NCBI RefSeq assembly: GCF_030272615.1
Contig: NC_081413.1
Coordinates: forward strand, 158,102,849 to 158,166,848
Direction of reading: 5' to 3'
Source of the DNA: Cryptomeria japonica
Taxonomy: Eukaryota; Streptophyta; Pinopsida; Cupressales; Cupressaceae
DNA length: 64,000 nucleotides
Part shown: positions 11,009-25,529 of the stretch, one piece after another
Layout of the letters: each line of letters starts with the position of its first letter
How positions within the stretch are numbered: the stretch's first letter is position 1
Notes under the pieces: model-generated
What the model was told of the DNA's origin: nothing
Seen by the model: the letters and a program-made list of their open reading frames with translations, nothing else
Database searches by the model: none
Translations under genes and position numbers: made by a program

Positions 11009-11389
11009 TGTCAATAATTTTATTAATGAGAGAATAAAAGTGTACATATTTCAGAAGAAAAAAAATGGCTCTGCAATTTGGCAAATATGCGAATGACTGA
11101 GTAGGTGATGAGGGGAGAATACACGATGGGGTCGCTTCAATATCGCGTAGGGTTTCCCCTTGGTAGGAACAACCCTGGGAAATAGTGAAAAGTAATAAGA
11201 CCATCAAGGCAAAAAGGTGATGGGTTGCTAGGGTGGTTGTAGACTATGCATTTTGACACCACGATGAACAACATCCAAACCAGGGCAGGATCTGGGAGAT
11301 GGTTGACAATCATCCACATGATAGGGAAATTTGTCTATCCCACCTAGGGGTGGCTGGGGGGAGATTCAAAGCATAACCATTCGTGGACT

Positions 11390-13063
11390 GTGGTAGTGGG
11401 AAAGAGAGCAGCTAGGGCAGAGACGAAGGAAGTTAGGACGACGGATCAACCAAAAATGTGGGTGATTCCAATCACCTCACAAATTCCTAGCTGCACCACC
11501 AAGGCAAATAGGATACCACTGGGCTCTCAAACAAATTCAGGCCCTGGACGCTCCCTCTATAAGCCCCAACAGATAACATGCCCATTTACCAATAGAATGG
11601 AGGGTTATGTTAGACCCGTGAAAAATGGAGGAAGGGCACTTCCATTTCATGACCCTAAATTCGCCAAAATGGTCCCAGTCTCGAAGCGAGGCAATTCGCC
11701 ACAAAAGGTTGTAAGAAATGAGGATTCCCTAGTGGCAACAAATCTCGATCCAGAGCCCATCAAAATCAAGTTCCCTACATAAGCAAAGGATTTAAGCAAG
11801 TACTGCAGAGGGCACAGTCTCTTTGCAAGATGGGGAGGGAACAATTTGCCAATCGAAGAAACTATGGAATGGTGGAAAACAAAATTCCACGTCCAGGTAA
11901 GTATAACAACCCTAGTAAACAACTTTATATATATAGAATTCCATGATGAATCTATGAAGGCCAAGCTTCTACATGAATATTATGTTTTTTACAAAGCCAT
12001 AAATTTTAACTTCATTGATTGGCAACTAAATTTTGATGCTAAAAGTTTTGAATTTGAAAAAAAATCAAAATGGATAGAAATCCACAATGTTCCTATAGAA
12101 TTAATGCATGCTAAAATCCTTATAGAAATTGGAGATACTCTGGGCAAATTCATAGCTGTCGAAAAAAATTGGTCAGATAGCTCAGACATAAAAATGGTAA
12201 TAGAATTCAACAAAGCTAAGGGAGACCTAAAAAATATAATCTTAGAAACAATCGATGGCATATATACTCTAAAACCAGTATGGTTTAATGGGCCAGTAGC
12301 AAAAAATTTAGCCTTCTGTAAGAGGTCAAACCATAATTTTCAGAAGCCGCAAGCATCAATTTTGGATAAAATTGTAGCTTCAAATGGGAAATTAGACATA
12401 CAATTTAATGATAATGAGGGTGGCTTTATTATAAACACTAATCAGCAAAGGATTGAGAATACCCCAACTCTACCTCCTTTCCCAGTCTTGGGAAATAGTA
12501 ATGATAGAACCCTAGGAACTCAGACTCATAATAATGAAGAGCAAATCCAAGCTGAACTGAACAAGGTTATAGAAAACCTAATGGGTAAAATAGCTGAGGA
12601 ATATGTAGATGAAATACTCATCGATACACCATCAAAATTGGCAGAAAATGATAATATCCCCATTATAGAACATGTTCAATCCCCCTCCAAAACACCCCTA
12701 CTGATCGGCAACCCTAATGAGGAGGCTCAAGAAGATATAACCACAAACTACACCACTCTGGAGGATTCCCCTGTTGTGGAAGGGTTGAATGCAAATGAGG
12801 AAAGAGATTTCATTATCAAGGAACTAATCAATATGCAAGTAATAGACAATAATAGAATAGTAGATAGAAGCCCAACCAATCCACAAAATAGAGGTATCCT
12901 CCAGACAAGAAGTGAGAGACCAACTCCTGATTGTGGAAAATCTATGAGCAACAAAAGAGGTAGGAAGTCTTTTTTAGACAAAAGAAAGATGGACAGGGAT
13001 GCGGGGGGGGTAGGCCAAAATAACAACACTGTTGGGGGCAAGGAAAATCTCCCCATCCCCTAG
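11390..13063 (+). pseudogene. LINE ORF1 (DUF4283-like nucleic-acid-binding protein), one in-frame stop
   Basis: One frame runs from 11390 to TAG at 13061-13063 and is broken only by TAA at 11780-11782, giving parts of 130 and about 426 codons. The second part begins with the aromatic and hydrophobic pattern typical of plant LINE ORF1 DUF4283 regions (METMEWWKTKF-like start, KWIEIHNVPIELM, then a GDTLGKFI stretch). The usual CCHC knuckle is not visible: the region where it would lie reads AFCKRSNHNF. The C-terminal half is Asn/Glu-rich. The protein would coat the LINE RNA. Confidence 0.7.
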
Positions 13064-13065
13064 AA

Positions 13066-16000
13066 GAGGTATAAACATACTTACCTGGAATGTTAGGGGT
13101 TTGGGAGTCCCTAATAAACAGAGACTGATTAAGAGAAGTATACTAAAATCTGCCATGGATATAGTTTTGATACAAGAAAAAAAAACTAAGCAAGATTGAT
13201 ATAAATAATTTTAGCAGAAAATTTACCCAATGGAAAATGGAAGTTATGGAATCTACAGGGGCATTGGGGGGACTAGGTATAATGTGGAGAAAAATTACAG
13301 TTGCATTCACATGCCAATCCAAAATAAAAAATTGGATGGTTGGCAGAGTCAGAACCCTTAATATTAACCTTGATAATTATTAATGTTTATGGCCCAATCC
13401 CAACAGAAAAGAAGAGATTATTGTGGCAGGAAATTGAATAATACTTAAGGATGTAGGATGGAAAACACACCATCATAGGTGGAGACTTCAACACTATCTT
13501 ATACTCATCAAATAAAAGTGGTGGTAAAACAAACATTAAACAATCACAAAGAGACTTCGTTAACTGGATAAGCAATAATAACTTATTCGAAATCAAAACA
13601 GAGACTTGTTTCCACACATGGAACAACAGGAGAAAAGATTTCACTAACATCACAGAAACACTCGATAGATTCTTCTTTAAAGGAGATCTAACTGATTTCC
13701 ATACAGAACTAAAAACTACGATATTACCTTGGTCAGGCTCTGATCACTTCTCGGTACGCTTAGAACTTGTGGGGGAAACAAAGCAAATGAGATATCCCTT
13801 TAAGTTCGAGAGAATGTGGTTTACACATGAAGACTTCCTCCCCAACATACAAAAATGGTGGAAGGAAAGCACCTTTGTAGGATCAAAATTGTATTGTCTG
13901 GTCTCTAAGATGAAAGAGATTAAGCACAAGTTATTAGATTTGAACAAAGAGAAATTTAAAAACATCTTTGAGGAAAAGTCAACAATTGAGAATGAATTAG
14001 AGACAGTAAACACTGATGTGATGCAAAATGGGATGACCTCTGAGACATACGAAGCTGAGAAAAGGCTCCTATATGATTATGAAGGCATTCTGGCCAGAGA
14101 AGAGATATATTGGAAACAAAAATCTTGAGAATTGTGGTTAGAAGATGGGGATAAAAACACCAAATTCTTTCACAATAGTGTTAAAATTAAAATAAAAACA
14201 AACAAAATCACCCAAATCACCAATAACAGTGATCAGATCATAATGGACCAAGATCAGATTGCAAAAGATACAATCATGTATTTTGAAAACATCATTAACA
14301 ACTAGGAACACTCAGAACTCACCAACAATATAATTTTAACAAACAACATACTCAAACTAATAACAGAGGATGACAACAAAATGTTAAACTCCAAAATCAC
14401 TCATGAAGAAGTTAAAATAGCTCTGGCACAATTTCATGGAGACAAAGCCCCTAGTCTGGATGGCTTCCCTACTTGTTTCTTCCAGAAATGATAGCACATC
14501 TTAGGGGATGAGGTAACTAATGCCTTGGAATCCACCCACAATGCAGGAAGATTCCTAAAAGAAATTAATTACACTTTTTTTGCCTTAATCCCAAAGAAGG
14601 AGAACCCCTCAAAATGGGATGAGTTCAAACCCATTTCGCTATGCAACATGATCTAAAAGCTACTAGTTAAAGTCATGGCCAATAGACTAAAAAAATAAAT
14701 GTCTATCATAATATCAGAAGAACAAATAGGATTTGTACCCAATAGATCTATTTTAGATGGGATTATTATTGTCTAGGAAGCCATACACTCCTGCCAAATC
14801 TAGGGGCAGCCTAATATGTTGCTAAAATTAGACGTTAAAAAGGCTTATGACAAAGTGGACTGGTACTTCCTATGCAGTTGCATGAAGGCCTTTGTCTTTA
14901 ACAAGCAATGGATAAATTGGATTCACTTCTATATATCAAACCCTAGGTTCTTTGTCTTACTAAATGAAAACTGGAAGGCTTCTTTGAAGCCTCTAGAGGA
15001 CTCAGACAAGGGGATCCTTTATCCCCATTCTTATTTATAATTATGTCTGAAGCCCTTGGAAGGAGTTTGGAGGCATCACAGAGGTCCAACAAACTGTCGG
15101 GAATTTAGATCACGAATGTAGTTGACCCATGGACCCATCAGCAGTTTGTGGATGACACAATAATTTTGGGAAAAGGACAGCTAAAGGAAGCTAAGGAAAT
15201 TAAAAACATATTACACTCCTATGGGATGGCCTCAGGAGAGATGGTAAACAAAGAGAAATTGGAAATATTCTTCTTCAAAATGGAACCACAGGAGGAACAT
15301 AGGATAGCTTCATATCTAGGATACAAAATAGGACATCTACCACTAACATATTTAGGGATGCCCCTAGACAAAGGCATCAGATCGAATAAACTTTGGGACC
15401 CCTTGATTGAAAAAGTAAGGAAGAAGTTGGCATCTTGGAAAGCCTTATGGCTGACAGGGGCAGGAAGATTAACCCTCATAAAAATAGTATTAACAACAAT
15501 GCCTATCTATCTTCTATCTTGTATACCTCTTCCAAAAGGGACATAAAAAAAACTAACTCAAATAATAAGAGATTTCTACTGGAATGGTGCATAAGATAAA
15601 AATAAAATGAAACTAATATCATGGGAAAAGATATGTCATGAAAAGAGAGATGGAGGCACGGGAATAAGAAAATTACTATGGAAAAATATGCCTTTAGGGG
15701 CAAAACTGGCATGGAAAATATATGCATCCTCTGAAGCAAAATGGGCTAGAATCCTTAGGAGCAAATACATGTCACAAAATCAGAGAGAGGCAATATTTAG
15801 GGAAGCATATCCTCCCAAGGGATCTAGAATCTGGAACTTTATAAGAGAAAGTCGGTCACTCATAGTGAACCACCTATCTTGGGATATTCATGATGGCAGA
15901 ACAACCTTATTATGGGAGGATTCCTGGGGTGGCTACCCCTCAATTGACAGTTTAATGAACACAATTGATATTAAAAACCAAATGAAATCTTTATGGGGGA

Positions 16001-17310
16001 ACCATGTAAAGTATTATATGATACTGGCACCTAAATCAACAATGGGATGGACATGGAAGAATATGTCCCCATTCTTAGTGGACAACAAAGACCAAGAATT
16101 GCTGCAAGTTCTAGAGGGCGGAACAATAGTACTCAGACCTAGGTCGGATGAGCTTATATGGTCAAAATCAAAGAATGGACAATACAACTGCAAAGATGGC
16201 TTTAGAACCATATATGAGGAGGCAAACATTATCAAAGACTACACCCCTAACACAATTTGTTGGGACAAATTTGGACTCCCAAAAGCTGGCTTCTTTGCTT
16301 GGGCAGCATTTTAGGGGAAAGTTCTTACTATGGAACAATTTAAACTCGGAGGTTATGAAGGGCCCTCAATTTGTGTCCTATGCAAGAAAGATGAGGAAAA
16401 AAATGACCACATATTCACAACCTATAGCTACACACAAAGATGCTGGTATTGGTTGATGGCACAATTAGGCTGATCAGGAGCCATCATAAAGGACTGGCTT
16501 AGAAATTGGCCAGTAATAAAAAAGAATAGCATCTTCCATAACCTATGGATATGCAGTCCAGTAATAGTAATCTGGGAGGTTTGGAAGGAGAGAAATAGGA
16601 GAATCTTTCAAGAAAAAGAAATGAAGATAGAAATCCTGATAGCAAAAATAGAAGCCTCCATCACAGAAACCTCCAATAATAGGAATATGACCATTCCACA
16701 ACATGATAAGACATTTACAGAGTGGGATAACTATGTTAGGAAGCAATGGAAGGGGTTCAAAATTCCCCCTTTCGTTGGGAAAGGGAACAAAGATAAATCT
16801 GAGGATAGAAAAGTATGCAAATGGGTGCCCCCAAAGATTGGATGATGCAAACTCAATTTTGATGGATCATCCAGAGGCAACCTAGGGGAGGTAGGGGCGG
16901 GATGCATAAATCACTCACATGAAGGGATATGTATTGGATCGAGCTCCTGATATTTAGGACATGGTACAAACAATAAGGCAGAAATATTGAGCCTAATAGA
17001 AGGTTTAAATTTATGCAAACAATTAAAAATACCCAAATTAGAAATAGAAGGGGATTCGGCTATTATTGTTAATGCAATAAGGACCAGGACAATGACAAAT
17101 TGGGATCTCAGAAGCTTATTGGACATAGCCCTATTGTTATTGGGAAGCTTCTAAGACTACACGATCAATCACATCTACAGGGAAGCAAACACATTGGCGT
17201 ATAAGTTAGCCAATTTAGGGGTAGTTGAAATTAACAAAACCACACACAAACAGTCAAATATGGATACCCACACACAAACAAAAATTGAGACAGAATCCTA
17301 GTAACATTCA
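13066..17310 (+). pseudogene. LINE ORF2: endonuclease, reverse transcriptase, RNase H (broken)
   Basis: The endonuclease start motif WNVRGLG is at about 13086, GGDFNT at about 13477 and SDHFSV at about 13739. Reverse transcriptase follows with DKAPSLDGFP (about 14440), LIPKKENPSKWDEFKPISLC (about 14585), KLDVKKAYDKVDW (about 14825) and FVDDT in place of FADD (about 15145). A zinc-binding-region motif (WDKFGLPKAGFFAW) is at about 16262. The RNase H domain is at 16850-17235, with NFDGSS, NNKAEILSL, EGDSAII and YREANTLA. Frames shift repeatedly and stops occur throughout. Reverse transcription by this copy is impossible. This domain order is the RNase H-containing plant L1 clade. Confidence 0.85.
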
Positions 17311-18497
<1,187 letters not shown>

Positions 18498-19157
18498 ACA
18501 TTCATCACTAAACTCTGCCTAAAATGGATTCCAGTATTTTTCTCTGCTCTGAGAAGCGGCAAATGTCCTTCAGAAGGAGAAATTTCTAATAAGAGATGGT
18601 CGATTATCCTGAAAACGGAGGATGATTTGGTTATACATGCGACCAAAAGGATTCTGGGTGATGAGATAATCCTTTCAGAACATAGGCAAAGAGTTAACAG
18701 TAGCATCCTAGCAGGGTTTGTAGCGATTTTACTTACAATGGGAGAAGGAAAAGCAGTAGCAGTCACATTATGCAAGTTGATTTTCAAAGAAGAATACTTG
18801 GATAACCTAGAATTGGCAATAAAATGTGTGAATGAGAATCTACAAACACCTTACCCAGAAGATTACTCCAAAGTGGTGGAAGCCATTGATAAGGGGGGGT
18901 GGAGGGGGGTGCTTAACATAGAATTCAAAAGGCTTGTTCTCAGTAATAAGGACCAGAGTCTCTACAGCCAAAGACAAACAGAGATTGCTAGAAGCATTAC
19001 ATTCCTTAAGCAATGGCTGGGAGTGGTCAAAGAATCGAAAGGAGAGTGGTGGGTGAGTTACATGGTCAAAGAAGGATGGACACCGTTCCAGGCAAATAAT
19101 CCCACTGAATCACAGGCCTCTGGTATGGAAGTTGCAGATGACAGGGAAGAAGATTAA
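18498..19157 (+). CDS. Unrecognised ORF in the LINE 3' region
   Basis: A frame is open for 219 codons from 18498 to TAA at 19155-19157. The first in-frame ATG is only at 18738, so an intact start is not visible; a spliced or decayed start is possible. The product is mixed and soluble-looking, with motifs such as LAGFVAILLTMGEGKAVAV, GGWRGVLNIEFKRL and GEWWVSYMVKEGWTPF and an acidic C-terminus (EVADDREED). I do not recognise a family. It sits between the RNase H domain and the poly(A) end, so it is either a LINE accessory ORF or captured host sequence. It is long and uninterrupted beside heavily broken ORF2. Confidence 0.4.
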   Translation, partial: TFITKLCLKWIPVFFSALRSGKCPSEGEISNKRWSIILKTEDDLVIHATKRILGDEIILSEHRQRVNSSILAGFVAILLTMGEGKAVAVTLCKLIFKEEYLDNLELAIKCVNENLQTPYPEDYSKVVEAIDKGGWRGVLNIEFKRLVLSNKDQSLYSQRQTEIARSITFLKQWLGVVKESKGEWWVSYMVKEGWTPFQANNPTESQASGMEVADDREED

Positions 19158-19942
19158 GCTCTAGTTACATAGTTTTTTTGCTATAATTATTATAATGAAT
19201 CTTATGCATAGGCAGATAGGATCGATAGATAGCTCAAGACACATAGTGAACTGTTTATTTTATTTGATATAATATGCATAGCGAAGGGTAAGATACTCAC
19301 TATATGACAATATCAAATTATAGTTGAACTTTACTTAGATGAGACATAAATCTTGATTATCATAGTAAGAATCTAAAGTGCAGACTAGAGAGGTTGTGGT
19401 AGTATCAACCCTTTGTTGACCAGTGCTTTCGCTTCTGAGAATTATTGTAGACTAGGTAATTTTCAAAGTAGGACCAAGAATTTCTGATGTTGACCCATTT
19501 GGAAAGAAACCTAGTCTATAATAACAACAGGGCAGAGTGTACTGAAATAGTATTGGCTTTATTCTTCTTTTGAAACTAACAGTTAACATAGTGGTTTTGC
19601 AAAGGAAGGTATTGAAAATCTATTTTGCAGGAGAAGGTTTTGAAATTTGTTTTGCACGATAAGTAGAAGGTGGCTATGATGGCAAAAGGGAACTGGGAAA
19701 GCTGGACAGAAACACACTATCCCATGCTAAGCATAGATTCTCCATATGAAGGGATTTTTGACAAGCTAGATTATAGAACCTATAAAAGGTCAAATGTAAT
19801 TTAAAGGTTATTAGTTTGACTGGACCGATGGTCCCGGGCAAGGCCGGAGGTTTTCTACTCTCCGCTCTTTCCTACCGGCACCCGGACTGAGCGGAGATTG
19901 TAACATTCTTTATCAATAAAATACGGCTTAGGCCTTTTTACC
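19158..19942 (+). other. LINE 3' untranslated region
   Basis: No gene is visible. The segment leads into the polyadenylation signal. At 19835-19900 a GC-richer part (CCGGAGG, CCGGCACCCGG) may form structure near the 3' end. Confidence 0.6.
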
Positions 19943-19950
19943 AAAAAAAA
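19915..19950 (+). terminator. Polyadenylation signal and A-tail of the LINE
   Basis: AATAAA at about 19915 is followed by TACGGCTTAGGCCTTTTTACC and then eight A residues. This is the usual form of a plant LINE 3' end. Confidence 0.75.
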
Positions 19951-20005
19951 TATATAATAATTATGTTTACCCCACGTGGCAAGGTATACCCACCATGTGG
20001 GTTGG

Positions 20006-20154
20006 TAGTATCTGCTACCGTAAGGTAGCAGCACTACCGGGTAGTGCCTGCTACCGTATGGTAGTAGCACTACTGGCAGTAGTGTCTGCTACCGTAAGGT
20101 AGCAACACTACCGGGTAGTGCCTGCTACCGGTTGGTAGCAGCACTATCGACAGG
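20006..20154. repeat. Minisatellite of four palindromic 36-39-bp units
   Basis: Units start at 20006, 20042, 20080 and 20116. Each carries two inverted repeats: one like GCTACCGTAAGGTAGC and one like CACTACCGGGTAGTG. Differences between units are few. It lies just right of the LINE insertion. Confidence 0.9.
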
Positions 20155-23100
20155 TAGTTGCCCCCTACTAATCCCTCTTGCAGTGTTAACAAAAATATTT
20201 TTATATATATTTTAATTTTAATTAAAATATATTTGAATTGAGATTTAAATTGTATATATATATATATAATATGGTTTTTGGTAACTTTAGAAAGTGAAAT
20301 TAATTTATGTTATTTAGTAAATTTCAGAGCAATGAAATGATATATTTATATTATTTGGAAAATCTTAGAAAGGAAATAATATAGTATTTGAAATTGGAAA
20401 AAGAAATGTTATATTTATTGTTAATTTTTGAAAATTAAACAATATATTAGTTGAATATTTATGAGATTAAATAATATGTTATTTGGAAATTTGAAGATAG
20501 ATGGATATAAGATGAGAAAATACATTTAATAATGTTTTGTTTTTATGTATTGGATTATAGGCACGATCATATGATTGCAATTTTGGTATTGAAATTGTTA
20601 TGTAATGATGTTTTTGTCTAAAACTATATATGGAAATTTAGGTCAATTAGAAAACTTGATCGATCTGTATTTTTAAACGACATGGGAAAAGATTGTCATT
20701 TCAGATATATGTCAATGCGTGTTTAGTTTTATATATTCGCAATTGATTAAGAAATGGCAAGCCCTTGATTTTGATTATTGGATATTGTCATATGGTTATT
20801 TTGTAACTGCTTATGTCCTTGAACTCGAGTATTGACTGTTTTCATGTAATGGTTTTGTATCTGGTCATGTCCTTGAATACAAGTGTTGGTTGTTGTTATG
20901 TGGTTGACTGAAGTTGGTCATGTCTCTAGTCAAAGAACCATCAGTCAGTGCATCTCGTATGAGGACTTGTTCGGCCAAGTAGGTATTCCTACCATATTAA
21001 ACTTTGTATGCTTGCCTTGGTGTATACCTTGGTTTTTGGGAGTTTCATTTGACTATGGTCTAGTGTCATATGGGAGAGTGGCTTTTGAGTGGGGGCCACA
21101 ACCAAAGTGGTTGCAAGGTAACCCATCAAAAGTGTGTCTAAATAAGTGATAACCTAATAACGTATTAGAGAGTTTTGTTACTGAAAACACTAAGTAAGAT
21201 AATTATGCATCACGCATGGAATGAGAGCTAGTACAAACTCGACATGCAATGAGAAGGCCTGAAATGGCAAACCATCAACCTTGTCTTCAAGAAAGGATGT
21301 GTTGGGTCCACATGAGACTTGGATGGGCCAGAGGTTCGGGAAAGGTTACCAAGGTAACCTAGCAGATGGGGTCAGAACCTATGGAGGCCTGTCAGGGTAA
21401 CCATACCAAGTTCTATGATGACACTTGTCCCTTATGTTCGCTAGTGTGTAGTTTGTGTTGTCTTTGCTAGGAGCACTATTGTGGAGTCATATCTGGTTGT
21501 TTATGCCCTTCAGAGAACCTGATATTCATGTTAGACCATGGGTTGCTTATGATGGGTTGTGAGGACTTAGTTTCGCGAGTGCTCTGGTTGTTCTTTATAT
21601 TTGCTTCTTATCATGTTCAAATGGATCCTTTCCTTTTTCTGGGATCATTCATGTATCTATTGGACCGATGTGGTCATATGTATTATTGGTTTATGTACAC
21701 CTTGATGGTAGGATGTAAATGATGTGAACCTTATGTATCCTTCACCCTATTATTTATCAGAAGGGTCTTGTAGTTGAGCAGACTCGAAGATGTAGCCCTT
21801 TAGGAGTGAACTCCGATATCAATTTGGTGTTATGTGGTGTTTGTGTTCGTCTGGTTCCTTTTTATTTTGCATATATGGATGGCATTATGGTTAAAAGGTA
21901 TAATGTAGATTAGATGATGTTGATCTTAAATGCATGTATGTAGTCATCTTATTAAATGCAGTAATTTAGATCATGAAGCATGTAGGTTGGTATAATGGAA
22001 AGTATTCATTAGTTGTTAATGCAATTAAAGTATGTAAGGAAATTAGATGCATGACATATGTTTTATTGTAAGTTTGAACAAAATGTAGGGTTAAATTGTA
22101 ATGGATGAACTTCTCATGTTATCTCTAATTTTAACCTACTAAATGAATCTATCCATTTTTTTAGTATAATCATGTCATTAAGTTTATCAACTTAATTGGA
22201 TTTTTTAGCGTGAGTTGAGTTAAGTGTTGGATTCAAGTAATCACGTTGGGAAACCCTTTAGGTGTTAGTTAAGTCTTCCGTTGTGTAATCTGAACTTAAT
22301 GATAATTCAATGTATCATTATTCTATTTTAACTTTAAAATATATATTTGCACTCTATTCTTGTGTTTTAGCTTTATCCCTTCAGGGTTTCCTGGCGAGGC
22401 ATTACAAGTTCAGATACTTTTGCTATCATCTTTAGGGTTCTATCTAAACACAAATCATGCCAAAGGCACAAGGCACTTCAAACAAGTTAATTAACCCCAA
22501 AATAAAATAAAGATGTGAGCCTAATTAAACTAGAAAGAAAAAACAAACAGACATGTAGACAAATTTTCTAACATTATTTAAAAGAAAATATGGGTAAAAA
22601 CTCAATGTTGTCAAATTTATCCAATTTAATATTTTTATATCGAATAACACGCGTAATATAAACATTAAAATTTTATTTATATTAATAAATTAAAATTAAC
22701 AAAAAAAATATTAAATTCAATAAAAACTACCTTTTAAAAGTTGTCAACAAAAACACGTCTAAATGCCCTTTAAATTAACCCCAATAACCTGATTGATTTT
22801 CTAAATAAGACAAAAAAAAAAACATCAAAAAATGTCTTTTTGTCCCTTGGTCGGGTGGGAGACCAACTATGGCGTGAAGCAGTCCGGCCGAACTCATTGA
22901 TGTGTCATATGATGTGGCACCAAAATGCCACAAAACTTTACATTTGAACAAATTTGAACTTCTGCCTATTTTTATGTCAGATAGACTTTTTTTTTTAAAT
23001 AAAAAATACCCTTTTGCAGAGCTCGAAGTCACTAATCTGGTCATATGATTGTTTTTAGTATTTTGATTATTTTTAATATTTTTTATTAATTAAATATTGC

Positions 23101-23679
23101 AAGTAGCTTTTTCGAGTTAAAAAAGAGGCTGATAAGAAATTTTAAAAAAATATTAAATGATATTTTAAAAAAAATTAAAAATATTTCTCACTAGATGAGA
23201 GAATCTTCTCGAAAAGGGTATTTATTTTTTTGGTTAATGATAAATTTAGTAGTCAAAAGGTGACGTTGAATGAAAAATGTCAAATTTAGCTATGTTGGAC
23301 TTCAAAATATTATAATGAGAAAAATATACATAAAAAATAAATAAATAAAAAATTTAACATTGCATATATATGTTCTCTATTTGGAAAAAAATAATTTAAA
23401 AAAAAGTTTGTTTTCATTTTTTTTGGTAAGGCCGGCTAGAACCCCTAATTTTCAACAATGAAAATTTTGTCTTTGAATTTATTAAAAAAATATCAATTTA
23501 AAAAAATTAAAAAAAAAAAAATAACAAACATAAATTTCATTAATATTTCTACATTTGATCAGTTTACATCATTTCAAAATTCAATTTAGAAATGTCACTT
23601 TTATGTGGTCGAAGTTAAACAGTTTTAGTTGTGTTGGTCAGTTCCTTTATAAAAGTGTGACAGAGGTTTGTGTTTTTAC
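20155..23679. other. AT-rich intergenic or old repeat DNA, no gene seen
   Basis: Short frames at 20883-21149 (88 codons) and 21528-21722 (64 codons) have no motif. 20560-22400 reads like decayed retroelement DNA but no LTR pair or domain was found. 22450-23680 is very AT-rich with poly-A/T runs. A breakpoint falls at about 23680, where coherent retrotransposon coding begins. Confidence 0.5.
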
Positions 23680-25529
23680 CCAAGACCAAAGGACACAAAA
23701 CTAGCAATTGTCACAGATTAAAGGATGTTATACAAGATCTTATTGACAAGGGTGACATAGGAGTTGATGGTCATACCTCCAATGAGGAACATGTGATGTT
23801 TAAGGAGTCATTCCCTAAACATGATAAAGGAAAAGCCAAAATAGATAATCAAGCCAATTATAGTAAGATGTCCTATGATTATAAATCGACTGTTAACCAC
23901 ATTTCAATGGACAATTATGTTTCTACCATTATCATAAAGGACAAAACTCCAAAAGGTTCTACCCAAAAGAGTAAAGTTGTTTTAAAAGGCATTGGACCAT
24001 CCTCTAAAGATGAAACCTTCAAATGTAATGTCACAACCCATCGAGGTAAATTTACCTTGCAAGGTGTTCCATCCAAGACCACAACTTCACCATCCAATAA
24101 GAACGAGTATGATCTAGTAGACCGGTTAGGGAAGACACCTGCCCTCATTTCCATCCTTGATTTTTTGCGTATATCCCCTTCACATAAGGTCATTCTTGAC
24201 AAAGTATTGAGAGAGACCTTTGTACCCACTGATCTGAACATAGACCAGTTTCAAGCCATAGTGGGATATCTTTCCACTCCACATTGCCTTACATTCACAA
24301 AAATCGATGATGCATCCATATTCCAACCACACAATGCACAACTCCACATTGAATCCTTTCTCCATAGGAACCACATCAAATGAGTCTTAATAGATGGAGA
24401 AGGTCTGAACATTTATGCATTCAACATTATTAAACAATTGGGATATTCTGAACAAACTGTGAATTCAAATAATAAGATCACCATCAAAGCATATGATAAC
24501 AAAGAACGCTCATTTAAAGGAATAGTCACCCTACCTTTAAGAATTGGGCCAGTAACCAAGGATGTGGTTTGTCAAGTCCTTGATTTGGATCTCACGTACA
24601 ACATACTTTTGGGATGCTCGTGGATTCATGAGATGAGAGCAGTACCATCAACATATCATCAGTGTGTCAAATTTCCTTACAATGGAGTTGAAGTAACAAT
24701 AAAAGGTGATCCAAACACGTTCATATATTCTAATAACCTATGACCAAGATCATAGTTAATAATTCCAATTAATAGAGAAGCAACTCCATCATCAACATAT
24801 GTTGATCCATAATCATTAAAACCTTCTACATCAAAACAAGAAGAGCTCAAAGAAAAATTCAAGGTTAAAGACATCGGATGTGGTGAGTATATCTTTCATG
24901 TTAATCAACTCCCACAATCTCCTAAGACATTTAGTCAATAGGAACAACCTACAAACAATTTGCAATATCAAGGAATTGGGTATGAACCACCTAGTGTTGT
25001 GGCTACTAAGTCTGAATGCAAATCTCCTCTAGTGGTGCAAGCAGCTCTTGATATCAATAGTCCTAAGAGTGGTGCCAACAAAGAATCTATTGAATATATC
25101 GCCAACCCTCTTGATAAATCCTATAGCCTTACCATTTCATCCACTCATTCCATTTCCACTCCTCTCCTAGACATGGATCAACATGAATTACAAAATCCCT
25201 TACTCATTGGGGATCAAAAATCAAGCTTTGAAAAGAAAAATCTAAAAGTCCAAAATAAAGAAAAGTCCTTTAGTCCAAATCAAAATCAAAAGCTATTGGA
25301 CTCTACAAAAATCAAAGTCAAGGATAAAAATCCTGTGAAAAAAATGAACAAGAGTTGATCTCCCCTAATATCAAAATAACTGGGGGCAAAAGTTCTAAAA
25401 TTATAAGTCAAGAAGTATTCTTGCTGATCCTAAGTCTCCATCATGTCATGCTACTTTCATTTCTTTTTGCAATCATAAGCCTTCATTCCTCATCCAGTTG
25501 TTCCACACATCCATTCCTTTTGGTGATAC
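23680..25529 (+). pseudogene. Gag C-terminus, protease and linker of a Tat-like Ty3/gypsy element
   Basis: The frame starts inside a half-lost zinc knuckle (KGHKTSNCHRLKDVIQDLI), so gag is truncated on the left. A TGA at about 24381 precedes the retropepsin region, which contains VLIDGEGLNIYAFN and, 80 residues on, ILLGCSWIHEMRAVPS, the conserved Tat/Athila-type flap and C-terminal motifs. The linker afterwards has YEPPSVVATKSECKSPLV. Several stops follow, and the frame ends where the copia-like element is inserted. Compared with its family it lacks capsid, RT, RNase H and most of integrase. Inactive. Confidence 0.75.

Noticed and set aside
20006-20154. CRISPR array
   Set aside because: Units are contiguous with no unique spacers and the genome is eukaryotic.
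20883-21722. Frames of 88 and 64 codons
   Set aside because: No motif, no codon pattern, no neighbour context.
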